Notes: generated by a model not told the origin, from the sequence alone. Counted from the first letter of the stretch, positions 47,432 through 58,829 are shown. The stretch: 64,000 bases of DNA from Cavia porcellus (GCF_034190915.1 NW_026947514.1:620001-684000); one strand, 5' to 3'. Numbers and translations: made by a program.

Positions 47432-47632
47432 TTTTCTTTCTTTTTTTTTTTTTTTTTTTTTTTTTTTTGTTTTTTGTTTTTTTGTTTTTTTGGAGGCAGG
47501 GTCTTGTTATATAGTTCAGGCTGGTCTTGAATTCATTATCTGGCCCAGACTGGTCTTGAATTTATAGAGATTCTCCTGCTTCAGCCTCTCAAGTGCTGGG
47601 ATTATAGGCATGTACCACTATGCCCAGCTGTA
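47432..47632 (-). repeat. B1 SINE (antisense) with long T tail
   Basis: A poly(T) of about 60 mixed T/G bases is followed by 'GGCAGGGTCTTGTTATATAG' and 'CAAGTGCTGGGATTATAGGC'. Confidence 0.92.
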
Positions 47633-47639
47633 ATGTTTA

Positions 47640-49570
47640 AATGTAGGTACAGATTAACTTTGGTGGAAAACAGATATCCCAAGTGTTTCATACTTTTGTC
47701 TGTAAGATAGTAGGGCATTTTATTTAAGTTGTTACTTAACCATGTGACAAGTATCTAGCGGGGACTGTGACCAAGGAGGACTCCCAGGATGTTTTTGCGT
47801 GGAGCCTTGCTAGCCATGGAAGTGTGTTTGGAGTTTTAAAAGTTAGGAAGTCATGCACACCTCATTTAAGAAGTGCCACAAAGGAGGTGACAGGATCCAC
47901 AGGGAAGCGAGGTTTCTGTAGGTCTGGAACTAGTTTCAGGGCTAACTGTTCCTCGGGGCGCTCCTGCTCAGCTCTTGCTGCCCTAGCCCTTCACTCTGGG
48001 TGGGTGTCAGCACGCCATGCAGTCCCCAAGGGCAGGCTCGGTGTGCAGTTTGAGGTGGGGTAGCGCTGGCAGCCTGAGGGTATGGCCCCATGAAGCACTG
48101 TCGTGAGAGAGTTGGGTAGGCTGGTGGCCAGCACCCAAACCCTGCCTCTGGGTCCTGGCTGGACACACATGTGGCCCATCTCCTGGTCCCATCTAGGGAC
48201 CTACAGACTGTGAGCATTCTTGGTGTGCATAGAGACGAGGGAACCCTTTCCCCATCACCTCTGTCCTTCCTAGTTTCCACCTGCATTGTGTGTGGTATCC
48301 TTTTCAGGATCTGCTGTGAGCTGGCCTGGCCTTTGCGGCACTGTGGTGGGGTCACTCACAGGAAGGACCGTCCTTATTGTGCTTCACACCTGTGTGCTGT
48401 GTCCTTGGCGCCTGCTGTGGGTTTCCGGTGGAGACAGAAGCAGCAGGGAGTGGTGCTGTGTGGGTATGTGGGGTTATGGTGGTAACTTTGCTGTGCCACT
48501 GTCTGGAGATGTGGCTGCCCTCATGAGACCAGGACTCACTACTGCCAGGGCAGCTTGGGGCTCCCTGCAAGCACCAGTCCTTGGCCCAGCCTGGCCATTA
48601 TGCCCTGCCCGATAAGTTGTGCACCCCGTGTCCATATATTGCACCCTGCACACTGGCCTGAGTCCACAGAGCCAGCTGACCAGAGATGGGCTAAGCAGCC
48701 AGGCCTGGCCTTCTTGGTCCAACTTGGGGAACATGAGGGCTCAGGAAGAACCCTCATGGTTTGATGCCCTGTGCTGACCGAGGTCTGTAGCTATTGAGTG
48801 TAGGGACATTGCCCTTAGCACAGATCACGAATGGGGTTCACTGCACCCCAGGCCCCAGAGTTCAGTCTTAGCCATCCTAGCTGTGGTGTGCTCTGGGCTG
48901 CACTGCATCTTTTTACTGAGCCCAATGTGTAAGCCACCCCTGCACTGGTCCTTGGAGACCCTCCAGTGCCCCTGCAGGGAGCGCTTGGGTGGTGGTATGG
49001 TGGCCATGGTGGGTGGAGCTACCAGGAGGGGAGGCTCAGTGAACTGGAGGGTCAGGGGCAAGACAGCTTTCCGCCCCCTGCTCTGCACCTCCCACTGCCA
49101 CAGAGGGACCTCTGGCACCTTAGGGCCTGCCAGGGTTCCTTACACGTTGGCTGACAGGATTGTCAGAAATGGCTCATTTTCATGGAGGCTGCTGCAGGTT
49201 TTCTGATACATTTAAAGCTGGGAGGCCAGGGCTCTGGGTGAGGAGACTGGCTGTCCAGGGTGGAGCAGCAGATGTGTGCACATGAGTGTATGTGCAGCTG
49301 GAGGTCAGGTGATGGCCAGTGGACATTATGGTTGCAATGTTAATGACGAGTCCTTAGTGCCCTGTAGTGCTCCTTGGAGCAGAGGTTCTCCATGGAGACA
49401 GTGATGTCTGCACCTGTCGGGATGGTCAGTCTGTCCTGCTGGCAGTTAACCAGAACATGCAAGCACATGCAAGCACAACGGGTACAGCATCTGCCAGGCG
49501 CAAGCGCAGCCTTGTCACCCATCACTTGTGCCATGCCCAGTCACCCATGTGACCGCTGTTTATTCCAGGT
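47640..49570. other. Intergenic, no gene recognised
   Basis: Unique sequence between CDCA4 and CLBA1, the convergent neighbour. Short open frames on both strands have no recognisable domain, splice pattern or promoter. Confidence 0.55.
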
Positions 49571-49582
49571 CTTTTCTTTATT

Positions 49583-49696
49583 TTTGTTTTTTTGAGACAG
49601 GGTCTTACTGTGTAGCTAGCCCAGGCTGGCCTCAAATGCACATTACTTCTCTTGCGTCAGCCTCTCGAGTGCTATATGCCATCATGCCCAGCCATT
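49583..49696 (-). repeat. B1 SINE (antisense)
   Basis: 'TTTTTGAGACAGGGTCTTAC' and 'CCCAGGCTGGCCTCAAATG', with the 'CTCGAGTGCTATATGCC' end partly deleted. Confidence 0.9.
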
Positions 49697-49886
49697 GTAA
49701 GTCTTTTAAAGGAATCCTTTAAGCTCTCTCTATATATATATGATGTAAGTGATGTTTTCAAATATGTGTATATTTTGGGGGACACTAAAATGAGGTGACT
49801 TACAAATTCATGACAGTAATCCTTTTTTGTAGTAAGCACACTTAAAATCTACTCTTAGAGATTTTCAGGAGTTTACTGTATTAACC

Positions 49887-50203
49887 TGTTGGGCGCAGGC
49901 GCTCAACATACCATACCCCACCCGGGACTAAGGACCACGCCAGCTTCCGCAATGCGCTGCGTCCCTCTTTAAATTAGCCAACCCATGCGCACTTCGTGCT
50001 CACTCCATACTCTGTGGCAACTCCTGATTGGCCACAGCTGGATATAGTAGCCAGAGCCTGCGTCCCATTCCCTCCCTGCTTCCTCGTGGCAGCCTGTGAT
50101 TGGTCATGGCCAAATATATAAACCAGAGCCCGCGTGAATAAAGCAGCAGTTAACTGTCGCCCACAAGAGCGTCTCCTGTCTCATTGGGGAGCTGCGCCGG
50201 TCA
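49887..50203 (+). mobile_element. Solo LTR, IAP/ERVK-like, complete
   Basis: The 317-bp element begins TGTTGGGCGC and ends GCGCCGGTCA. It is flanked by the 6-bp repeat TTAACC at 49,881-49,886 and 50,204-50,209. Inside are two inverted CCAAT boxes (GATTGGCCA, GATTGGTCA), a TATA box (AAATATATAAACC, about 50,112) and AATAAA at 50,137-50,142. The TGTTGGG start and the 6-bp duplication fit rodent class II (IAP-like) LTRs. No internal retroviral sequence adjoins it. Confidence 0.88.
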
Positions 50204-50289
50204 TTAACCACTCTCAATACCCTCACAGGTGACCTGCAGGTCTCTTGAACTTGTGCCTCTCATTGGAGGCTCTGTGCCTTTGGACTAAC

Positions 50290-50800
50290 TCTCCATTCCC
50301 AGGAAATTCCTTCTCTTGGCATCCAAGTTCCAATGTCCAGATTCTCTGTAGAAACAGAACAAAATGTGTCTCTTTCTACTGGGCTAACTCACTCAGCAGG
50401 TGACCCCCAGCTCACCCATGTCTGTGATGGCTTCAGTCCTTCCTGGCTGGGTGGGATGCTGTGTGTCTGCACCTCGATCCTCCTCCACTGTGCTGCTGGG
50501 ATGGGGACCTGCCAATTCCAGGCCTTGGCTGCAGTGAAAGTTCGGTCAACGCACAAAGGCAGGCGTGGGCGCGGGTGCGGGTGGGGCCGCCCTACTGTAG
50601 TCCTGTGTCTGTGCGGCAGGCTCCTCCTTGGCAGGTATCAGCCATTAGCCGTCCTAATGTGTGGTGATAGCTCGTGGTGCTTTTAATTGCTGTTCCCTGT
50701 GATCAGGATATGGAGCCTCTTTCTCAAGCTGTTTGCATGATTTTTGAAAGTAACTACTCAAGTCTTTTGTTTTTTGATTATTTCCTTGTTATGTACTCCA
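50290..50800 (-). repeat. L1 3' end remnant (antisense), diverged
   Basis: 'GTCTCTTTCTACTGGGCTAA' with 'CTCACTCAGCAGGTGACC', followed by 'CTCACCCATGTCTGTGATGG', parallels the reverse L1 3' UTR. Divergence is heavy and the boundaries are approximate. Confidence 0.5.
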
Positions 50801-50899
50801 GTAATGACCCCTCCTTAGCAGATACCCCATGACTCCACATATTCACCCCCACCCCATCTTGTACACAGCTGACCCTCTCCCCCACCCCTCTGTCTTCCT

Positions 50900-51076
50900 T
50901 CCTTTGCTTTGGTGGTCCTGGAGATTGAACCCAGAGCCTCTGCATGAAGCTATATCTCCCACCCTTTTTTAGACAGGATTTACAGAATTGCCCAGGCTGG
51001 ACTCAAACTTGCCATCCTCCTGCCTCAGCCTTCCAGAGTGCTGAGGATTATAGGCATGCGCCACCATTCCTGTTGC
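50900..51076 (-). repeat. B1-ID dimeric SINE (antisense)
   Basis: ID-like 'GGAGATTGAACCCAGAGCC' and 'GAAGCTATATCTCCCACCC' precede reverse B1 'ATTGCCCAGGCTGGACTC' and 'GAGTGCTGAGGATTATAGGC'. Confidence 0.85.
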
Positions 51077-51533
51077 ATCTTTTTTTTTTCCCCTCATGCT
51101 GTTCCACACGTATCTTCTGGTTGAAAAAAGAAAAGTCAATTTTCCTAAACATCCGCTGTGCACACACAGATCTGAGTTACTGCTTTCTTGTAAGTTTCAA
51201 ACCATATCCCATGCAGAGCTAGCCATACAGCCCTCGGGGTGGGTGGCCAAGGGCCAGCGGGGTGTGACAGCTACTCCCTTCTCTCTTTGTGACAAGGGAC
51301 AGCTAAACATCACTGTGCCTGACCAGTGGTGCTGTTATCCAGGTCATTTGATGTGGGATGCTAGCATCTTCTGGAGAAGCTGGTCCCCAGGAGGGTCTCC
51401 GTCTAGAACCTCGGAACTCTCCAGTACTGTTTCTCAAACCTCAGGCCTGCCTGGGGACAAGAATTTAGCACCAGTCCCTGTGGAACTAATGAGTCAACAA
51501 GGACACACTCTTACCCAGGCCTGTTTATTTAAT

Positions 51534-51539
51534 AAAACT
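51534..51539 (-). terminator. CLBA1: Polyadenylation signal AATAAA (CLBA1)
   Basis: The + strand TTTATT reads AATAAA on the gene strand, about 465 bases past the CLBA1 stop. It gives a short 3' UTR and is the first canonical signal I see. Confidence 0.55.
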
Positions 51540-52003
51540 TTACCAAAAAATCAGTGCTATCTACTTGGCTCCACCCTCAGAAGGAAAGAGCTGCCTCAGC
51601 AAGTGCCTGGGAAAGCTGTGTGTGCGGCTTCTCAGGCTGGGGTGAAGGTGTGAGAGCTGTGAAGAACAGTACCCCAGGGGTTCCTGAGCATGTCAGCCAC
51701 TGTCTCCCCAGTGACATTCGGTGTCTTCCCCTTTCTTCTGAACTCAGACTCAACCGAGCTGCCTGGTATTAGCACCAGACATTCTTGACTGGGCTGCCTG
51801 CACCAAGCACTCTGCCCCTCCACATGTGGGCTGGCTGTGCCACAGGACACCCTCCGTGCATCCCAACAGGACCTGAAAATGAGGCAGGGCCACCAGAGGG
51901 GGTGACAGATCTTGGGACACAAAATAGTTCCCTGTTTCTGGTACCAAAGTGGATCAGTAAGAAAATGGAAAATTCCTTAAAAAGATACAAAGTACTCCTG
52001 CTT

Positions 52004-52168
52004 TTAGCAAATATTATTATTAAAGAATGCCACTTTTAGGTTCCATGGAGCAAAAATCTTCTTTTTCTGTGGGATGGTAATACACTGTCCATTTCCATGA
52101 AGGGGCGACTTCAGAAAGAGGCTGTAGGTAATCAGGCTCCCCTGTCTGCTGCCTGGCGTCCCTGAGGG
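52004..52168 (-). CDS. CLBA1: CLBA1 coding exon 5 (C-terminus)
   Basis: Acceptor CCCTTCTCACAG precedes the exon. It encodes residues 271-324 (PSGTPGSRQGSLITYSLFLK ... NNIC) and ends at TAA. The conserved LITYSLFLK and ITIPQKKKIFAP stretches match the CLBA1 C-terminus. It joins exon 4 in phase 0. Confidence 0.92.
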   Translation of the reverse strand, partial: PSGTPGSRQGSLITYSLFLKSPLHGNGQCITIPQKKKIFAPWNLKVAFFNNNIC

Positions 52169-53132
52169 CTGTGAGAAGGGCAGGGGTGTGGTTACGTGCG
52201 TGCAACTAGAGATGCAGGTCACAGCCACCTGACTTCCTAAGTGACCAGGCCAGCTTTTTACAATTCCATGATCCAGCCTGCAGTTCCCAAGACGGGAGTG
52301 GGTCTGTTTTTTAGGTGGGTTCCTGGCCCTTATGCTGCATCTGACCCCACCCTCCCTGCTGGCCCTGGGACTGCTTAAGTGTTCACACACACAGCTGCTG
52401 CTGGCCACTCCCCAGTGCCAGCTTTGAGAGTGAGGTGGTCACCAACACTTCTGATGTCCTTCGGCCCCATCTCAGAGCTCTGCCCAAGAGCAGAGGGGCA
52501 CAGAGCCCCTGGGGCCCCTGCAGTGGTTCTGTGTACACTCATGATGAGGACCCACTTGGGGCACCCACAGCCAGTAATCGAAGCTACAGCCTGTATTAGT
52601 AAGGTGGCACCATTCCTGTGCCAAACTCTAACTTATAGCCTAGCCCTTGCTGTGGCCTCCACAGGCCATCCTCCGTTCTGAATGTGTCCTGAGGCAGGTA
52701 CCAGACGGCCGTGCCATGGGGCTGCTCCACCTGCTCCTCCCCCTGGGCAGCAGAGCTGCTTTCCTGCCTGCCCTTCCTGCCTGCCCTTCCTGCTGTGATG
52801 GGGAGATGTGGGTTTCAGACCCTGTGATGAGAGCTTACCAAACCTACAGAAGTGTCTGCCAGCCACCCAGTTGCAGGGCCAGGTGTGAGGTCTGACCCTG
52901 ATGCAAGGGATCCTGCCCCCAGCCAGTCTTTGTAGCTGACATCTGTGGTCTGTGACACTGAAACACTGCCAGTCTGGCCTATGCAGCAAGAAAGCTCATT
53001 TTCCCTCAGTCCACAGGAAGTGAGTGAGACCACAGGAGGAAGTGAGTGAGACTCGGCATGCAGGCAGGGGGGCCGTGTGAGGTGTGACTGTGGACCCCGT
53101 CACCTTTCCCAGGCCTCTCTGGTGGGCCTCAC

Positions 53133-53249
53133 CTTGGTCTGGATGAGGGCTTCGCAAGGGTGTAGATGGAAGCTGCTGACTGCCAGCAGTTCCTCAGGCT
53201 CTCTGAGGCTGGGGCATTGTAGGATGTGGCCCTGGCTTCCAGAAGGGAC
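53133..53249 (-). CDS. CLBA1: CLBA1 coding exon 4
   Basis: 117 bases, 39 codons, phase 0 on both sides. The acceptor is TTTCCCCAG and the donor CCAAG|GTGAGG. It encodes residues 232-270, with the family-conserved LREPEEL and [10 protein letters not shown] segments. A second internal AG at 53,209 would shift phase and is rejected. Confidence 0.88.
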
Positions 53250-53449
53250 CTGGGGAAACAAAGCTCTGTCATAGCTCTGTCATAGCCAATATGGCCATCA
53301 GGTTCCCTCCTGAGCACTTGGTCACGTTTCATTCTACAACAGCACTAAATTCCCTCACAGGTCAGGCCACAGGGCTTCCTGCTCAGCTCTGCCACCTGCT
53401 GGTCATTACCTGGCCTCCAGGTCCATGCACCCCTCAACCTGCCTGCGTG

Positions 53450-53790
53450 GTAGGAAAGTGTCCCCCAGAAGGGCACGTGTTGGAAGTACAGCCCCCAAAC
53501 TCCTATATTGATAGCATTTAGAGAGGGGTTGGGGAGGCTAGTAGGATCAGAAGAGCTAGGATCAGACCAGGATCAAGGCTCCACTCGGCATCTATACAGA
53601 CATGAAGAGAGACCAGGGCTGGCAGTGCCTGCCCGGTGATGTCCTTGCTGCCCTGTGCTACAGTAAGGAGTCCTCACTAGGTGCCATGCTATGCTGTGGT
53701 CACCAGCCTGCAGGACGAGGCGCTAAGCAAACTTCTACACTTTAGGAACTACACAAGCCTGAGGCTGTGTTATAGCAACATAAGGCAGAC
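53450..53790. repeat. MaLR-type LTR remnant
   Basis: 'AAAGTGTCCCCCAGAAGGGC' at one end and 'GGCTGTGTTATAGCAACATA' at the other are typical MaLR LTR ends. The interior is rearranged. It lies in CLBA1 intron 3. Confidence 0.55.
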
Positions 53791-54747
53791 TGGCAGCCTG
53801 AGGCGGCCCCGCCCTGCTCTGACCCTCCCAGTTTCCTGGCCTTGGATGTGCTTCCATTGCAGCAAGAGGGGGCGGAGCCCTCCCCACTCCTCACACACCT
53901 GACCAACCTTGGGGCACACGGCCCTTCCCCAGGGCCACCTGCCTGCTCCTGGGCAGTCCTTTTTGAGCCCCTACACATTTAAAATGCCCATAGCACCTAT
54001 GAACAAAAAAGGTCTCTGCCTCTAGAGTGGCAGCTGAAAGATCCTCCCCATAATGAGCACTTTCTCAGCTCCCTGCATGGTGGCGCACCACAGCCACGCC
54101 TACCAGGGCCCTGCCTGGCCTCTGAAGGGTCTAGCCTGGGGCATCAGGGATTCATCTTGGGGATAGGACCGGTTATGGACCATCTGCTAGGCCAACCTGC
54201 CAGTGCTGGCTGACGCTTACTGTACTGCGCTCAGGAGTGCAGGCGGCCCTTCCCCACTGCTGAGGGCACCCTCAGCTAGATGCCCTGTTCCTTGGCTCCT
54301 GATGCTCCCCATGCCCACACCAGAGCCTGCCCCATTCCCCGCCTCCTGTGCCCACAACACTGAAGGTACAGATTGTCCTGACAGTGTCTTCCTTCCTCAG
54401 TTCCTTAAGGGAGTCCCTAGGGAGCACCTGGCCCAAATTGGGCTGTGGCTTTGCACAATTTAGGGCCTTGGCTACCCTCTCTGAGCACACATGTGCTGTC
54501 TGCAGTGCCTCATCCTCGTGCTGCTGTGCACAGGTGTCTGGACACCATGCTGCCCATGCCAGTGGGGCACCCAGCCCTCCCATTGTGCCCTGCCGAAGTC
54601 TCACTTAAGTCAGCGGCCTTTAGGCCCAGGAAAGATGGGTGCTCCTGCTGCAGACCATTTTTAGCACCCATCCTGTGCCAGGCGATGGTCATCAGAGTGT
54701 CCTAACCACCTGCAGATGCCACCAGTCCTGTCCTCTGGCCACCTTAC

Positions 54748-54877
54748 CTTCCGAGCAGGATCCATGCTGAGAACAAGGAAGAGGTTTTCCTGGCAGTGAG
54801 ACTCGCTCCAGAGGAACTGTGATGTGGACACAGTGCTGGTGTTCTGAAGGCTTCTCCAGAGCTTCCTGGATTCAGAA
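54748..54877 (-). CDS. CLBA1: CLBA1 coding exon 3
   Basis: Acceptor GGTTTTCCAG and donor GGAAG|GTAAGG. The first base completes Cys188. It encodes residues 189-231, beginning [20 protein letters not shown] and ending DPARK, the strongest CLBA1-specific block after the clathrin box. Confidence 0.93.
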
Positions 54878-56032
54878 CTGGAAAACCATTGCACCCATTA
54901 GGAGACTGAGAGCCTTCTGAGCTGGTCCAAAGCCCAGTGTGAGCAGAGGGTACCTGGCCTTGAAGCTTTCAGGGCAGCAGCCAGCTGCACTGGGCTGTAG
55001 CAGTCACCCACATGCCCACCCCGCCTGTCTTTCCACACAGCAGCCCCACAGCAGTGCACATGCTCAGAGGGCTCCTCCCAGGAACAGACATGGGGTGGGG
55101 GGAGGCAGGGTACGCTGGGTTGTTACCAAGATGCCTATGGCTGTGCTGGCTACAAAGCGGAGGGCACAGAGCGGAACTAGGAATGTGAAGAACGAAGAAA
55201 TGAATGAGGGATGTGAGTCACAGCAAGCGACACTGCTGAGAAGTCTGCCACGAAGTTCACATCCTCGTGCCCAAAAACTGCGGGACTGGACAGGATGCGA
55301 TAAGCACCTAATCTCTGGTGTCTCGGACCGTGAAAGCAGGTTCTACTCCAGCCCAGAGTACCACCCATCCTCCAGTCATACTAGCCCCAGGCCTGCTGGG
55401 CTACCCTGGAGCCCAGCTCTCCCGGGGGCTGGGCCTTACAGGAGCCATACGGAGGGCTAACCCTGTGGCAGAATGCCTATCTGCAGGGTTCTGACAAGCC
55501 CTATGCCCAGGAAGACAGGGACACCAACCCTGCTTTGCTGAAGTCCCTGTCCTCCCCTCCTGGAGGTCTCAGGCTAAAGTCTCCAGCAGCTCAGCCAGCT
55601 CATACCTCACCCTTTGAACACAGTTCCTGTCAACTCCAACAGGGCCCCTCCCTCCAGGGCCCTTAGAGGATGCACACAATTGTGACTGATTGCCCCTGAG
55701 AGCCTTGCCCTGTGGGCAGCACTAGGAAAAACACAGGCTGAGCCTGTGGCTGGCTGGATGGCTGCTCCAGGGGTCCCTCTGCCCATGCTCAGCCCCATCT
55801 GGCCCATCTAGTTACACCAGAGGCCTGGTGCCTGGGTCAGTTAGTTTTGGTGCATAGGGGCTGCACCTCTGGAGCTTCCACGTGGGCTGTGGTTCTCATG
55901 GGACGCCTACAGGTGGCTTCTGGAGTGAGCTTCTCTAAGCAGTAAGCACAGAGCCTCCCACAGCTACTTTAGCAAACAGCAGAAAGGCGGAGCTCCTGAG
56001 AGACTTGCTGAGTTTGGACCTAAGTTCATTAC

Positions 56033-56178
56033 CACAGTCTGTGCACAGATGAGAGGCCAGAGTTTTCATCCTTGTTTGCTTCTAAGAAATGGTATAAGGT
56101 GGAAACCTCTTCAGTGGTCTGCTCAACTGTAACCTCTTGAAAAGCAAACCTAAAAATGTTCTCATAGCTGACAACAGG
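56033..56178 (-). CDS. CLBA1: CLBA1 coding exon 2
   Basis: Acceptor TTCTTTCTTTCTAG and donor CTGTG|GTAATG. 146 bases encode residues 140-187 plus two bases of Cys188. The segment SYENIFRFAFQEV is shared with aftiphilin-family proteins. This exon sits in a gap with no open frame over 60 codons, so an ORF scan would miss it. Confidence 0.92.
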
Positions 56179-56585
56179 CTAGAAAGAAAGAACATTCCAA
56201 AGTTAGGGGACATGCATACATTAGGCTGCTTTATGCAAGCTAACTTGGTACAAATGAAACTGATACTTGACTACACTTAACTGGGTGATCACTGCTGCCA
56301 CCCATGGCCGGTCACTTCTGAACTCTGCACTGTGCACAATCATGCAGGACCAAGACCTACAGGACATGGGTGAGGACACAACTTCAACTCCATTGGCAGC
56401 ACAGGGAGAAGGTGCCCCTCATGTTACCTCAGGTTCCTGGTAGGTTGGGCATGAGAGATGTCTGTAGTGTACAGGGAATGTGTGTATGTTCCACACTGCT
56501 CAGCTGGGCAAAGTTTCTACACTTGCCTAGTGTGTCCAGCAAAATTCCATTATGCTTAAATGTTCCCTTATATATCAATCACGTT

Positions 56586-56701
56586 GGAGCTGGGGATTTA
56601 GCTCAACGGCATAAGCGCCTGCCTTGCAAGCAGGCAGTCGTGAGTTTGATCCCTGGTACCGATAAAAAGGAAAACAAAGAAACAACAACAAAAAAAAAAC
56701 C
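56586..56701 (+). repeat. ID SINE, young
   Basis: Near-consensus body (GGGGATTTAGCTCAACGGCA; GGCAGTCGTGAGTTTGATCC; GGTACCGATAAAAAG) with an A-rich tail. It lies in CLBA1 intron 1, opposite to the gene. Confidence 0.95.
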
Positions 56702-56952
56702 CTAATTTCCAATAAGCACTACAGCGAGCTGACTAAACTAAGAGTGGACCTGTCAGAGGTTGAAGGTCCATCCGGTTTCCTTAGTGGTTTTCCTTATTTT
56801 TGGCCTTTGGTGTTTGACGTGAACCAGTTTTGGAAGAGATGACACGGAAACAGGAGTAATGTGAAGAGGCAGAGCAGCAGGAAAGGGTCAGCCCAGTGAG
56901 GGAGCAGCGGTAGGAGAAAGAGCCCACTAGTAAAGAGGGCCAGAGGTGCACT

Positions 56953-57036
56953 GTGTGTGCATGTGTGTGTGTGTGTGTGTGTGTGTGTACACATGTGTGT
57001 GTGCGTGCGTACACATGTGTGTGTGCGTGCACACAC
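56953..57036. repeat. (GT)n/(TGTGCG)n microsatellite
   Basis: A GT run of about 18 units followed by two copies of a TACACATGTGTGTGTGCGTG-like unit. In CLBA1 intron 1. Confidence 0.97.
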
Positions 57037-57475
57037 AAAGGCTGGCAGTCAGCTCTGAGGGAGGGGCTGGACATTCCCCAATTCATCACTCTGAAACTGG
57101 ACCGTGATTACTCTCAGGAGCTGGGACTTCCCACAGCTGCAGCTTCAGAACTGGGCAAAGAGCTCCTTCCAAGACCCTGAATGGGGCCCACCAGGGCCGC
57201 CACTGCTGAGGGGAAATGGCAGGCCTGGGGAGGTGTGGTCAGGGAAAAGACCAGCTTCGGTGGCTCCACCTGACCTGGGTATAATCCATTTCTGCAACAT
57301 CAGGAGGACAGGATGGCCAACCACTTGGCAAGGGACAAAGGCCTAGAGAACAGCATGTTCCAAGGCTGGCAGGCCCCCACCCCTGGCCAGTGCACTAAAG
57401 CCTGCAGGAGATCTGCAGGACTTTTGGTGGGAAACACACTGCCCACTGAACAGGTGACAAGCACTGCAGAAATAC

Positions 57476-57892
57476 CTCTGGAGATGGGTCAACGGCAGTT
57501 CCTGTCACCCAGGGTCGGTCCTGGTGTGACTGCTGCAAACAATGCTCTCTTGGGGCAGGAAGAGTTCTCCACCACTGAGGTTCCGCAGGACTCTGCAGCA
57601 CTTCTGGGCTTTGTGAAAACTGTTCAAACTTGGCTGAAGATTCCTGGAAGCCTTTGAACTCCCCCCAAGCTCCGCTTAGCTCTCCTGGGTCTGCACCCTC
57701 CACGGTGCAGGAAGGGAGGTCCTCTTCCCCACAGCTGCAGGCTGTCCCATTCAGCAGCTGATTGTTGTTGTAGGTCCCTTTACGTTCCAAACTGTCACCA
57801 CTCTGTCCCCCAGCTACCTGATGAAGGGAAACCTCACCTGGTTCCCTAGCATCACACAAGGACTCTCCCTGGAGCTCCTGCTGGCCTTGCAT
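57476..57892 (-). CDS. CLBA1: CLBA1 coding exon 1, clathrin-box protein (whole gene 57,892-52,004)
   Basis: CLBA1 (human C14orf79) is a small cytoplasmic protein related to aftiphilin and thought to act in clathrin-linked vesicle trafficking. Exon 1 encodes residues 1-139, ending at donor CAGAG|GTATTT. The clathrin-binding-box domain starts at LSGAWGEFKGFQESSAKF (residues 72-89), with WGEF at 75-78. Five exons (57,892-57,476; 56,178-56,033; 54,877-54,748; 53,249-53,133; 52,168-52,004) join with matching phases into 324 residues with no stop, about the length of the human protein. The start at 57,892 (MQGQQEL) matches the human N-terminus; an in-frame ATG two codons upstream (57,898) is possible. 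The gene is convergent with CDCA4 and divergent from AHNAK2, as in human. Confidence 0.93.
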
Positions 57893-57999
57893 CTTCATCC
57901 AACCAGGCCAGCAGATGGATGGGAGGCAGCTCGGAGGACATGCAGCCGCTGAGCCGAGTTGCCAGCCCCTCTGCCACGCTGGATGGGCCAGGCGCGCGC

Positions 58000-58012
58000 G
58001 GGGGGGGGGGGG
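58000..58012. repeat. Poly(G) run
   Basis: 13 guanines following GCGCGCGC, in the CLBA1 5' region. Confidence 0.95.
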
Positions 58013-58800
58013 ACGTGGGGGAGGTCCTCGCTTCCTGCGGGGAGTCCACGTGCGGCCACGGAGCCCACAGCTCCTGGGTGGCAGGGACACGTGCCCCACC
58101 GCCGCCTGGAGTCTGGGCGCTTGGGTGACGGGTCTGGTGCAGGACCGCACCCTGGGGCCGGACAGATGTGACGAGCAGAGGACCCACTGATGGAGGGAGG
58201 GGTGGGCGCCCGCGCGAGCCCCGGAGGGAAGTGAGCACAGCCCTACCGGTGGGCCCGAGGGCAGCGCGCGCCGGGAGCTCCGCCGGGCACGGGCTCCGAG
58301 ACGGGGCTCCGGCCCCCACCCACCTTCATCGCGCGTCGAGGCTGCGAACCCGGCTGCGAGGAACCTGCAACCCACCGGCCCCGAAGGCCCGCGCCACGCG
58401 TTGCCTGGCAACGGCGCCAGCCGGCCCACTTCCTGCGCCGCCGCCGTGACGCCACACGCTGCACGGGCGTGGCCAGGACCTGCCAGTCCCACCCCAGAAG
58501 CGGGGAAATCCCCGGGCCAAGCTAGACTGGTGCTCTGGTTTCTCGACCCCGCGTGTCTAGCCCCTGTCTGCCGGCTCCTCCCCGGTCTTAGCGCTCCGCG
58601 GCACGGATCGCAGCCATCGCCGCCCCCCAACCCGAGTCGAGCCTGCACCGTGTGGTTCTGGGCTGCTGCAGGTCTCCCCACAGGGACGGGGCGCCCCGAG
58701 GACCAGGGCCCACGCCTGGCGCGCAGACTGACGCCTGGGCCCCAAGCCAAGCTGGCCCTTCGCCCTTGCGGGAGGCTGAGTACGACCTGAAGAGCAGGAG

Positions 58801-58829
58801 CCCCCCCCCCCCCCCCCCCCCCCCCCCCC
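58801..58829. repeat. Poly(C) homopolymer, 29 bases
   Basis: An unbroken run of 29 C at the outer edge of the CLBA1 CpG island. The opposite strand is a G-quadruplex candidate and the length may be unreliable. Confidence 0.95.

Larger units (their letters stand above)
52004..57892 (-). other. CLBA1: CLBA1 gene, coding span including introns
   Basis: This entry ties the five coding exons together. Introns are about 1.30, 1.16, 1.50 and 0.96 kb in gene order, all GT-AG. Confidence 0.9.

Noticed and set aside
53133..53208. A shorter version of CLBA1 exon 4 using the AG at 53,209
   Set aside because: It leaves 76 bases and breaks the frame with exon 3. The acceptor ending at 53,250 has a better pyrimidine tract and keeps phase 0.
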